Part shown: one piece after another, positions 13,063-22,794 of the stretch
How the letters are laid out: each line of letters starts with the position of its first letter
How positions within the stretch are numbered: position 1 is the first letter of the stretch
Position numbers and translations under genes: made by a program
The notes under the pieces: model-generated
Told to the model about the DNA's origin: nothing
The model's input: only the letters and a program-made list of their open reading frames with translations
Databases searched by the model: none
Source of the DNA: Metellina segmentata
Taxonomy: Eukaryota > Arthropoda > Arachnida > Araneae > Tetragnathidae
Reading direction: 5' to 3'
DNA: 64,000 bases
Assembly: GCA_947359465.1 (NCBI GenBank)
Contig: OX375873.1
Coordinates: 72,976,278-73,040,277 of the forward strand

Positions 13063-13212
13063 GACAGTATATGGAAGTGCGCACACAAGAGAAGATTTGG
13101 TGATACACAGAAGGAAGAAATGCACTCAAGGTACTTACCCGAATCGAACCTGATCCGCCTGCAGCTATAGGGTTGTTAGCAGAGTGAACAAGTGTAATGA
13201 GCCACGGATGTA
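13063..13212 (-). mobile_element. tRNA-derived SINE (family 2), second copy
   Basis: Minus strand: head ttcactctgctaacaaccc, then gctgcaggcggatcaggttc leading into a B box (ggttcgattcg), then a body containing ccttgagtgcatttcttcc. The head aligns with the 10338-10495 copy (ttcactactctagcaacc... ggttcgattcc), which establishes a second SINE family. Confidence 0.6.
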
Positions 13213-13439
13213 AGAAATAAGAAAAATACATTGATGTAAGCATAAAAATTTTAACTACGTGAAGTTCGATAAATTGGAGAGTCACCCGTGCACATTAAGA
13301 TTCTTCGTTAAAGGAATTATCAAAACATTTACCCGTCGTTTATTAATTTAGATTCCATTAGGTAAATTAAGGAGCCATCCTTGTCAGGAGCGTGAAATTG
13401 AGCATTTCAAATAGAGTAGGTAAACACTGAGCTGAAAGT

Positions 13440-13620
13440 GGTATGAAAAAATATTCCTGCACCGATGTAAAAGTTCTCGGGAAAGGCATCTCCCGAAAAA
13501 TCCGGATTCGGATCATTTCCGGCACAGGAAAGCTACCTCATTACCTCGAGTTTCCGGGATCAAGCGACTCCAGGCGATTCCAGCGGATTTGCCAGCTGAC
13601 GAGTTAACTAGATTTGAAAT
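13440..13620. other. GC-elevated unassigned patch
   Basis: A compact, complex stretch (ttctcgggaaaggcatctcc ... ccggattcgg ... caggcgattccagcgg) between AT-rich flanks. No coding frame or repeat family is recognised. Confidence 0.3.
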
Positions 13621-13832
13621 AAATTTTATTTATTTATTTACTGGGGTTTTTACTGTTTGCCATGAGTAATTCCTTGGAATAATTCTGGATGCAAATGCTA
13701 AATATTTTATTTGATGGTTTAGTAAAACGCGTTTATAACATCGTTATCGTGTTGAACTATCGAATATGAAAAAATGCTTTTCTTATGTTCGTTATCTTAC
13801 TGTCCAGAGGGGAAGAGTCAAATTCCTTGACA

Positions 13833-14045
13833 TCCGGATGGCCCACGTTAGTCTAGATGGCAGAGTTATGGATTAGCCATCGTAGGGTTACGAGTTCGAG
13901 ACTATGAGGAACAAAGACCGCCTAATACTTGTCGCTGGTGCACGTATAAATGTTGCTTGGAATCAAATCTTCTCGCGTTGGTGTGAAATTTTGACGAGTG
14001 GGTTGCCAGCCCAGGTGTTTGACTCAACTCAACTCCATTATGAAA
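13833..14045 (+). mobile_element. tRNA-derived SINE (family 1)
   Basis: Plus-strand copy with its tRNA-like head: A-box-like tagtctagatgg at about 13850, then gattagccatcgtagggtta, then a B-box-like cgagttcgagac at about 13890-13901. The body includes ctggtgcacg and gcgttggtgtgaaattttga, then gggttgccagcccaggtgtt. The 3' part is truncated before the usual taacgtcg-like end. Confidence 0.8.
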
Positions 14046-14049
14046 TACC

Positions 14050-15265
14050 ATAAGTCAATGTAGTCAATTAAACTTTTTTGTTCTCATAAAAATACTTACA
14101 TTTGATAGTTAAACATTGAAGGATTGTTATCCTCAATACATGTCATGGAAAACTGTTTCGTTGAACAGAAAATTAATTCATTAATATCTAATGACACTGA
14201 AAGTCAGAAATTTCAAGTTATTTTGTTTAAAAATTGGATTGCAAATAGCAAAAAGTTATTATCTTCTTTTAAATAAATTTAAACAACGACATATTTTTTT
14301 AAAGAAATTTTTATTTCTTTTGTAGGGTTTCTACGGAATTTTTTTCTTATATGAGGGTTTTTGAATTTTTAAAAATTTGAATGGAATCAGAGTGTAGTTT
14401 TGATTGAGATTTAAGCTTTAATAATATGTTGAACAGTAGATATGTTTAAAAAAAATTTGGATGAAGAAAGAAAAAATGTGAGTTTTAATTGTCATCATAA
14501 AAAGCACATACAAATAGGTGTGCTCATTAAAAACAAGTTCTTAAAGATAAATATTTATAATGGTCTGATTCGAATTTCCTTCGGAAAATGGTACAACAGA
14601 AGTCATTCATTAGATTTAAATAAATTTTCTGGAATTGATATTTTTCTCTCTAATGAGCTATTATCAGATAGCATTCGTTCTGTCATTATTTTAACATTGT
14701 GAAGTAATACGTAAGAAAATGAATTATAATGTAGGTAATCAGTTAGTTTAAAGTAAGGTATTCTTAAACAACAACAATTCAAACGTATACATATTTATAG
14801 TTTTCCATTCACATACGTTAAGTTTCGTAATTATTGATTTCTCTAAAGATTTATTTATTTAGTTTCTGAGATGAAGGAGTGCTCAATTAATAAATTAGTA
14901 CCCAGTCTCTGTATAATACTTCATATTTCACACTATAATGTATTTTGTACAAATCTTAGAAAAAGTTACCCTTCTTTAGTCCATAAAATCTCTCGCTCTC
15001 GAGAATTATCTATAAAACATCGTCTGGATCGAAAATATAACATTAAGTAAATTACGGTCAAACATGTCTAAATTTCAAATTATAGAAAATTTTAAACACA
15101 TGTTTTCAAAACAACCAAAAACTATCTGTATTTTCTAAAATAATATTACGTTACATAAGGTTTTCTTACTTTGTAATGATAATTTTTTATGGTTTAAAGT
15201 AATTTTATTGCTTTAAAAGAGTAGGTAATATTTTCAAAACTTTAGAATGATTTTTATCAACATGG
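14050..15265. other. Unassigned AT-rich DNA
   Basis: It holds an 86-codon plus-strand frame (14442-14702) of lysine-, isoleucine- and asparagine-rich composition. It has no recognisable domain and is typical of chance frames at this base composition. Confidence 0.55.
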
Positions 15266-15271
15266 TAGTTA

Positions 15272-15525
15272 GTTATTTTAATTAACGTCGTACTGGAGCA
15301 ACACAGCGGAGTATTCGGGACCAACCCCAGGGGAAAGATATGAAGACAACACCACGTAATTTTGAATCAGAGTTAGATGACGAGTCAACACCTAAGCTGG
15401 CACTCCACTCTACAAACTTCCACATAACGCCAACGTGAGGAGTTTTGAGGCCACGACATATTTAACATGTTTTCTGTTACTCTTCGATCCGAGCTACAGC
15501 GGCCATCTAAACTACTAGATACATA
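15272..15525 (-). mobile_element. tRNA-derived SINE (family 1)
   Basis: The plus strand reads attaacgtcgtactggagca, then agcggagtattcgggacc, then gacaacaccacgtaattttg, then aagctggcactccactctac and aacgccaacgtgaggag. The head side (15480-15525) is degenerate. Diagnosed by alignment to the other family-1 copies. Confidence 0.85.
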
Positions 15526-15948
15526 ACTACAAAGTATCTTGATAATATCAACATAACTTAATTTTCATTCACAAATTATAATTCAGATTAAATATGCTGA
15601 ATTTTACATTTTGAAAGGAATGTTTCAAGTACTTTAGTTAACGGCTGATAAAAGCATAGTTGCTATTATAATCAGAAAAATTGGTATTTCTTCATTAATA
15701 AGTTACTTTAAGGAACATCATTGAATCGTTTTAATTATTTTCAGATTAAAGCAGTAAAGATGAGTAAAAGTCTTACCTTTCATACAGTCAATTAATTAAG
15801 TAAAATTTTTTTTTAACATTTTGAGAGAGTAATAAAAGTAGGAAAAATTCGAATTAAGCATACATTAATTAAAAAAATTAAAATAAAAATAATAAAAAAA
15901 ATATTACGCATAACACGAATGAATAATTGCAAGGTTAAATTAAGAGAG

Positions 15949-16216
15949 TGTAGGATTGGTTTCCGCCTAAACCTCTCTCGCCCAATAGGAGTTCGCACCT
16001 AAAGCGTCCTCTATATAGAAGTTACTTTCTGATAGATAGCTGCTAAGATTTCACGCTGATAAGATGTGTTAAGATGTTTCTAGCTAAGATGTAGCTCAGA
16101 TGTTATCTAATGTTTTCCTTAACTTTAAATGTTTGTCCCAACCGTGTAACTGTCCTCATTGTACTAATAAACGTTTATGATTAACTAATATAGTGTTCTG
16201 CTTGAACATTTCTACA
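15949..16216. mobile_element. Solo LTR with 4-bp target duplication
   Basis: A 268-bp unit begins TGTAGG and ends TCTACA, the inverted TG...CA ends of an LTR. It is flanked by AGAG on both sides (15945-15948 and 16217-16220). Inside are a TATA-like ctatatagaag (about 16010) and an AATAAA at about 16165, in the order expected of plus-strand U3-R-U5. No internal retroelement sequence adjoins it. The simplest reading is a solo LTR left by recombination between two LTRs. A 4-bp duplication fits a Ty3/gypsy-type element, but the family is inferred. Confidence 0.7.
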
Positions 16217-16254
16217 AGAGTAATAACGTTCATTAAAGGAAGATAAATCTCAGT

Positions 16255-16525
16255 TAAGAAATTCGTTTGTGCCAGACCCAGTTGGATGAGCAACGACATG
16301 TGCACGGGGGATGGTGTACGTAAAATATGTCATGACCTTAGAACACATTATGTTGCCTTTGTGTGGAAGTTTAGAGAGTGATTTGCCAGTTCAGTTGTTG
16401 ACCTCATCAATCTGACCTTGTTCAAAATTTACTAGGTTGTATCTTTCCTTTTGGGAATGATAACGGGACCGTCATCATTACCCCATCGTGTTGTCCGAGT
16501 GCGGAGTTAATTAACTTCCTTATAA
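16255..16525 (+). mobile_element. tRNA-derived SINE (family 1)
   Basis: Plus-strand copy: ggtgtacgtaaaatatgtca (the ggtgcacgttaaatctgtc block), tgtgtggaagtttagagagt, then tccttttgggaatgataacg and finally gtgttgtccgagtgcggagt close to the 3' end. The head is degenerate. It lies about 40 bp from the solo LTR. Confidence 0.8.
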
Positions 16526-16559
16526 GCTATTCATAATATAACATTAAGTATATTATGAA

Positions 16560-17170
16560 CTTCTGGAAGGCATAAACTTCATCTTCTGAGTCCTGTATTG
16601 CCCTATAAAAATCAGGAACTCTTGAGCTTCTTAATTTCCTGGTCAGTAATTTCAGCGTTGTTCGCAATTCCATTCCTGTTCATTCAAGTCCCTGTTCTTC
16701 ACTAGAACCGAATCAACAAAGGAGCTCTCTCCCGTCGCCGATAAGAGGCATTTTCAGTTTCCTCCAGGCCACGAAAAGAGTTGTACAAGAGACCCTAAAT
16801 GGGAGGAACTCATCTGTTGTCGTCTTGCAAATTGAGTTCGTTGATTAAGTCTCCTGATCAGCTGACCCTGGAGCGGTGTCCGTAACTCTCCGCGAACATG
16901 CTCACAGACTCTAATTACTTGGACTCTCGGCTTGTCTCGGCTGGATTGTACCGGAGAAGAGCATTATAAAGGGGAAGTACGATGGATTGCTTCTCTCGAA
17001 ACCTCAAGATTCGGGAAAGGAAGCGATTTCCATTTGCAAGGAAACTTCGACTGTGAGGAATGTTAGTGAATTTTAATTTGGGTGACTTTCTCGTACGCAA
17101 AAACTTTGCAGATTAGGCACGCTATCGATCCGGGCAAATCAGTGCTTGCCTGGGAGACAGTGAGTAAAAT
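16560..17170. other. GC-elevated unassigned patch
   Basis: The patch shows markedly higher complexity than its neighbours. It ends in gagacagtgagtaaaata, which contains a plausible 5' splice-donor (aca|GTGAGT), so an untranslated exon of a host gene is conceivable. A 61-codon minus frame (16915-17100) is unrecognised. The alternative is a conserved regulatory block. I have no decisive evidence. Confidence 0.3.
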
Positions 17171-17439
17171 AAATTAGCTCTTTAAATCGATTTAAATTGT
17201 TTAAGCTCATAATCACACGTTCTTTGTAATTTATCGATCTGTATGAATCGTTAGCATTTTTAATGAAAATGCGTTTCTTAGAACTTTATTGTCTAGAGAC
17301 GACATGTTGTGGTTTGGTGATTCGTGTTTCTATGGCGTAAGAGTCATATTGGCCAAGCTGCCTCAAACACACGACATACATCAAGTAACAGACATACAGA
17401 AGGAGAGTTTTGCTAACACAAGAAGATAGTTATGTATAT

Positions 17440-17620
17440 AATTAACGTCGAACTAGAGCGATGTAACCGGAGATTGCTGATAGTTTGGGATAAAACCTGA
17501 AGGGAGAGATCCGAAGACAACACCAGGTAATTTTCAGCCACGGTCAGATGACGAGATCATACCTGAACTGGCACCCCACTGTCTAGGTGAGGACGTTTAA
17601 GACTGCTGCGTGACACAAGA
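17440..17620 (-). mobile_element. tRNA-derived SINE (family 1), 5'-truncated
   Basis: Plus strand: taattaacgtcgaactagag, ctgaagggagagatccgaag, acaacaccaggtaattttc, ctgaactggcaccccactg, ggtgaggacgtttaagac. The tRNA-like head is absent. Confidence 0.85.
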
Positions 17621-17913
17621 AGAAATATTTGTAAAACATTTTTTGTTCTTAACACATCTGCTTGCAACTGACCTACTACTTTCTATAAGTCATTAAAATT
17701 TAATCTTCGACATTCTAAAGAAATAGATGAAAAATGTACACACAACCTCGTGCTGTTTCTTTTGGTCTCTCAGTTTGAAGATCTGTCACTTGGTTGTGGG
17801 AAAAAATGAATTTTAATGTAGAACGAATTATCGATTTCTTCAAGTGATTAAAAATACTAGAAAGAGCTTCGAAAGCCAATCAACGAAAGATAATTTGAAA
17901 CCTACATGACCTA

Positions 17914-17933
17914 CATATATATATATATATATA
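17914..17933. repeat. (TA)n, left flank of insertion
   Basis: About ten TA units ending exactly at the inverted repeat of the following transposon. The array continues on the far side at 18788-18832. Confidence 0.95.
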
Positions 17934-18784
17934 CAGGGTGGTCCCGAATTCATGGTACAAACTTTAATGGTAGGTACAGGACATTGTAACAATGATTTAT
18001 TGTATAGGAATGTATAGTCGCAAGTGACGCGGTGAGGCGTAAACAGGGGAAATAAAAGGAAAGAGAAATGGAGTGATCGGTTGGTATCATTGCCGGTAGA
18101 GGGCAGTAGATGTCTAGCCGCTGTTGAACATGATGCATCGCAGTGGGGAAAAGCGCCATTCACAATTGTGCTGCCGTAGACGATGGGTGACTTTACGTAT
18201 GCAGAAAAAGCAGACATGCATTACATGTACGGCCGTGCAAATGGTAACGGCAGAGCTGCGTTACGAATGTATCGCGCGGAGTATCCTGATCGACGAATGC
18301 CGGATCATAGAATTTTTCAACGGTTACATCGTCAACTTTGTGAAACAGGTGCGTTCGTGGTGGACCAGTCCCTTGGCCATCCCGATCTCCCGATTTATCG
18401 AGCCTCGATTACTTTTTATGGGGACATCTAAAGCATATTGTTTATGAGACTCCAGTTGACTCAGATGAGGATCTCGTCGCTCGCTTATCTGTAGCTGCTG
18501 CAGGTGTGCGTGAAACACCAGGCATCTTTGAACGTGTACGCCAATCGCTCCACCGACGCTGTCAAGCATGTATCGATACTGGTGGACGCAATTTTGAACA
18601 ATTACTGTAAACATGACACTTGTCAACAACGCTTTCAATAAAATCTTTGTTTTTCCTTTCGGCCGTTATTTCCCCTGTTTTCGCATCACCGCGTCACTTG
18701 CGACTATACATTCCTATACAATAAATCATTGTTACAATGTCCTGTACCTACCATTAAAGTTTGTACCATGAATTCGGGACCACC

Positions 18785-18787
<3 letters not shown>
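17934..18787 (+). mobile_element. DNA transposon with 122-bp TIRs, deletion derivative
   Basis: Terminal inverted repeats run 17934-18055 and 18666-18787. They start CAGGGTGGTCCCGAATTCAT and are identical over about the first 100 bp, with only two differences that I can see near the inner end. TA flanks both sides, and the element lies inside a TA microsatellite. The 854-bp body keeps the two ends of a transposase gene with the middle missing. TIRs this similar mean a young insertion. It is probably in the IS630-Tc1-mariner group, judging by the TA target and the SPDL motif. Confidence 0.9.
18183..18610 (+). pseudogene. Transposase: HTH N-terminus joined to DDE C-terminus
   Basis: The start at 18183 gives MGDFTYAEKADMHYMYG and an HTH DNA-binding region through RIFQRLHRQLCETGAF (to about 18357). 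This matches what I know as the DUF4817 helix-turn-helix domain, common in arthropod genomes. The frame then changes. From 18374 an unbroken frame to the TAA at 18608-18610 reads a DDE-transposase C-terminus with SPDLSSLDYFLWGHLK, then TPVDSDEDLVARLSV, then CQACIDTGGRNFEQLL. Most of the catalytic core between the two parts is deleted, so no active enzyme is made. It is non-autonomous but retains intact ends that an intact relative could act on. Confidence 0.88.

Positions 18788-18832
<45 letters not shown>
18788..18832. repeat. (TA)n, right flank of insertion
   Basis: A TA array of about 22 units that directly continues from the inverted repeat. Confidence 0.95.
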
Positions 18833-18836
<4 letters not shown>

Positions 18837-20640
18837 CTGACAGTAAAATGATTTATAATAAAGAGATAGCTATAATTGTAATTTTTGATTAAGTGCCCTT
18901 TCTAAATGCGTTGTATATATCTATTATTCATAAATTAATAATTCTTATTGACTGAATTGTGTTGATATTAATCTTCATAGAAAATATACTTTATATTTGT
19001 TTTGTATAAAGTCTTCTTATATGTGGAGGTTAATTAATAATCAGACAAACCCTACAATAATAAAAATTGCTCCTCATTTATAAGATTAATTAGTCCATAA
19101 TAAAGTTAAAAAGGGGGAAACAAAAATAATGATATCTGTTTTCATGTTAATCCTAAAATGGTTTTTTTTTCATTTCTTTTATAAGAAAATGTTGAAATGT
19201 TGGCTCTGAGATTTAAGCATCAGCTTACGTTAACGAAACGCCAGAGCGAAAAGATTCCGGTCATTAAATTTAATGGGCGTATAGATAAAATGATTTATAG
19301 CCTCAAGTGAATGTTATCGTTTCAGAATTTAATTGTTTAGATCCCTGGTGAATGATCATTAAAGTGATATTGCTTCAAATATTTTATAAAGTGTGTTTAC
19401 CAGCTCATGCTTTGAGTGGTTAAGGTTGTAGGTTTGCTTCAGGAGAGCAAAGACAATGGAGATAAATCATGTAACGTACTTTCTCTATGAAATGCCCCAA
19501 GATTAAACACAAGGTATTCAGCATTTACTACGCGTAAAGAAATTGAAATGTTTTTGCTTCTGTCAGATATTTTTTAAAGGTTTTTGTATATCTGTGGTGA
19601 AGCAAATAAAACGTATGAAAAACCGTCATAAAATAATAATATTACAGATGCAAACCATCATAAAATAATAGTTTCATACCATGTTTTCATGCATGAAAGT
19701 GATTTTTCTGCAAGTTTCCTTCATTCAACATCCAAACATATTTTCATACAAATAAATATAATTGTTTTTTTAGACTCTTTATGAGGTTATTACATACATT
19801 GGCATGAAATTGCAAAGCAAGGTTTTGAAACGAATTAGAAACACTTTGTTTGTCTTTGAAGATTTAGATGCATTAGGGGGGGGGAGAAGGTTTGCAACCT
19901 TTTGCCTTCTATTAATAATTTATATTATTACAATTATATATCTTTATTTACGTGATAGTAGTTTGAAATATTGCTGCAACAGATCTGATAGATTATACTG
20001 CGATCGACATAAAGAAGACAATCGTGCCATAAACAATTTATTTTTATAGATGAATAATTGAAGTGTGATTTAATAGCTTTCTAATGATATTACTTAGACA
20101 TTCTTCACTTGACTTTATACAAAGTTATACTGACACAAAGCTAGCCCAGCATTGTAGAATTGTGACATATTGCGTACCACCTTTCCGTTCTCATTGCACC
20201 TGCTCATGTGGTCAGAAAGTCATGTCCCTGTTAGCGTATAGACGAGGGATACGGATATCCTTTGTCTATACTACGCCATTTATCTTCTGGATATTATTTC
20301 TAGTTTTGAAATCCTAAAACAGAACAGTTGTAACGTTTTTTGTAACACTTAATATTTCATGCATGCCTCCAACACTGATCCTATTTTAAAGACGTATTGA
20401 CGTCAAAGCAAGCCAATTGATGTTCCGTCTAGAATATGTATAGGAAGCACGTTCCAACATGAAAACGCAAAGTCACATTTATTTGGTTTGACAGAAAAAG
20501 CTTCCCATACCTGCACTGGATATTATATAAGTCTTATCTTCCAAAAAATACTAAAACTGTTTAAAACTTATCTAAATATATATTTTGTGCTCAGATGGAA
20601 TAAATAGGACTCACCCTTGTGTTTTCACTAAATGTTACGT
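18833..20640. other. Unassigned AT-rich DNA
   Basis: Frames of 81 and 77 codons (19804-20049, 20084-20317) lack any recognisable domain. A short SINE-head-like string (about 19415-19440) is too weak to call. Confidence 0.55.
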
Positions 20641-20649
20641 TTTGTTACT

Positions 20650-21110
20650 ATTAACAGAAGACAAATACATCGTCCTCCTCGAAATTGAAGCGAAACGAGC
20701 TTTCATTCCATAGTTTGAGCAACGCTGTGGTCGCATTGATCCGAGAAAGTGAAGAAAGAGATAGACTCGGTGGAATAAGGGTTCGATCAAAGCCATCCCC
20801 TTCATGGGCAAAATAGAATGTTTCGAGTTGTAAAGCTCATCACCATTTCAATCGGCCCAGATCATCGTTCACCATTTCACGGCAAAAAGTTTCGACTTCT
20901 CTATCACTCCTGGAATCTATTCTCGTTTCTACCGCCCATACCACCCGTTTGAGTCATTTTTGCGGCTTCAAACTGATGATACCGACTCTTTCTTTACAAG
21001 AGGAAGTCCTTTCGAGTTAACTTTTTTGCTCTCTATTTATCAACGGATCTTTTGTATCGCTTTCAGAGGTAGTGAATAGAGAGTCAAAAAATGGCTTGTT
21101 TTGAGGCAAG
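20650..21110. other. GC-elevated unassigned patch
   Basis: Moderate GC and high complexity. It ends with an imperfect inverted pair (ctctctattta near 21030 and gaatagagag near 21075). No coding frame, TE motif or RNA gene is recognised. It may be a conserved non-coding block. Confidence 0.3.
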
Positions 21111-21217
21111 TTTCATAATTTGTATTCAATTTAAGCTTAATAAAGTGGAAGCTGAATAATTTTGTGTGTAATTATATTCCATATAATAACAGCTTCAAAG
21201 GTAAATTTCTAATAAAC

Positions 21218-21733
21218 TAGCCGGGCTGCGCCGGCTAGCGCTCGGCGGTGTGTAATAGGGCTTTTTTTTAAAAACTTTTTTATATATATAGACACCGTAA
21301 TTAAACATGTTTTTATTTGTATATTTTATTTATTTTTATGAGACAATTCTTAATCTTTGCGTATTCAATCAAATATTTAAGGAATGTTGGTCGAAATATA
21401 CATATACCACTACAAAATTACCCATGTCTAGTGATATTTTGCAGGAAATAGACATATCATTAAATTCTAACTCCTAAATAATATTTCTGCTATAGGTATT
21501 ATACCGGAACACATAATGCAAACAAAAATTCCAATCCCTGAAAAAATGCAAAATTCTGAAAAAAAGACACGTACGTATCTATTCAAATGTGTTGAATTTC
21601 GACTTCCTTCGACAGCAAAAATTCAAAATATCTGGGTTATTTTATTTACTTTGATTGTTGCCATTCGACGATACACAAATAACGTCGATATCGGGTCCAC
21701 GTACGTTAGTGTTTTATATATATATAGATTGTT
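21218..21733 (+). mobile_element. Short copy of the 5.6-7.9 kb repeat family
   Basis: It begins aactagccgggctgcgccgg and ends ttatatatatatagattg, the same kind of termini as 5639-7889. The middle (21355-21610: tattcaatcaaatatttaag, gaaatatacatataccacta, acaaaaattccaatccctg, gaatttcgacttcc) aligns with 7045-7215. It is about a quarter of the length of the other copy, so most of the 5' body is missing. Confidence 0.65.
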
Positions 21734-21739
21734 TCAAAT

Positions 21740-22480
21740 AAATATCAGTATTTGGTTGGTTGTTTTGTCGTTTTATGGCACACGAACCATATTTGGTTAA
21801 ACTGCATCAAATACCGTTTGACCATAATCAAGTGAAAATAAAGAAAGAGGAATTAGATAACATACTAGTGTGCAGCAGAAAAATACCAGTGCAGTTTGGA
21901 GCGTAAAAATATTTCTTGAGTATCCCGGGATTTCGTCCAAGTGCTTACTAAAGGATTGATATGAGTAACTCGGATCAAAGCCCGTACACACGTAATGGTG
22001 AAGTGCCCCGAAGGTCAAAATAAATATTATATTTGATCGAAATGAGATACACGCGAAGAGACAAAGATTACCTATACCTTCTAGTGTATTGGTGTAAGTA
22101 GCTATCACGACAGCCGGTCTTCCCCAAGTAGAGTTACTTAGTTCATAGATCCGTCTAGTGGATTGTATGATCTGTAGTTTTGCTGTTCATGTCACAGGAT
22201 TCTGTATGTGCCTATTTATCAGCCCGATAACCCTGGACCACGTACGACTCGCCTCTCCCAGGATTTCCTCTATAGTGTTGAAGTACCTCTATTTGTTCAT
22301 ATAGATCTCTCGTTGAACAAGTCTCTGGAACAATTTTGAAAGTCACTGTATAAAACAGTGACATAAAGAATGTTAAGCCATGGTGGAGTTATCTGGTGTC
22401 ATAACCCAACTCAACAAACGATAGGAAAGCTAAATGGGATACAAAAAAAATTTTGATCTTAATTACAGGAACAGAACTGC
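21740..22480. other. Unassigned DNA, partly GC-elevated
   Basis: A 103-codon minus-strand frame (21797-22108) with several hydrophobic stretches is not recognised. The stretch 22090-22340 is more complex and may be TE-derived, since it leads into the LINE cluster. I could not place it in a family. Confidence 0.4.
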
Positions 22481-22639
22481 ACCCACTATGACTCGTCAAA
22501 CATTTGCGGGAATCCACCACTACACATAACACTTAAAAAATAAATGGTGTGTATGAAAATGAGAATGAGAATAAGTACAAAGCTTGGGGGTGCATATTAT
22601 GACAATGATGACTACGAGGAAAGAGCGATAGGCTGGACC

Positions 22640-22790
22640 TTTCGAATGAAATAATAAACCCAGCAGTGGGAATACCTCATTCTGGCCTAAGCTACTTCAC
22701 CGATGGCTCAAAAATGAAGAAAAGAGCGGGAAATGCATTCTGCTCTATTCAAGAAGGGCGCGTAACTCAACAATGGCCCACAAGTTAAAT
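22640..22790 (+). mobile_element. LINE fragment (RNase H start)
   Basis: An open stretch reads GLSYFTDGSKMKKRAGNAFC, the first strand of a retroelement RNase H domain with its catalytic Asp in 'FTDGS'. In a LINE this domain follows the reverse-transcriptase thumb. Here it precedes thumb sequence (from about 22795), so it belongs to a separate, truncated insertion. Confidence 0.6.
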
Positions 22791-22794
22791 TAAC

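Noticed and set aside
13081..13285. 108-codon minus-strand frame around 12959-13285 as a gene
   Set aside because: It runs through a family-2 SINE and a TA microsatellite.
19395..19520. SINE-head-like string (tgagtggttaaggttgtagg)
   Set aside because: Only an A-box-like stretch is present. No B box and no SINE body follow, so chance is as likely.
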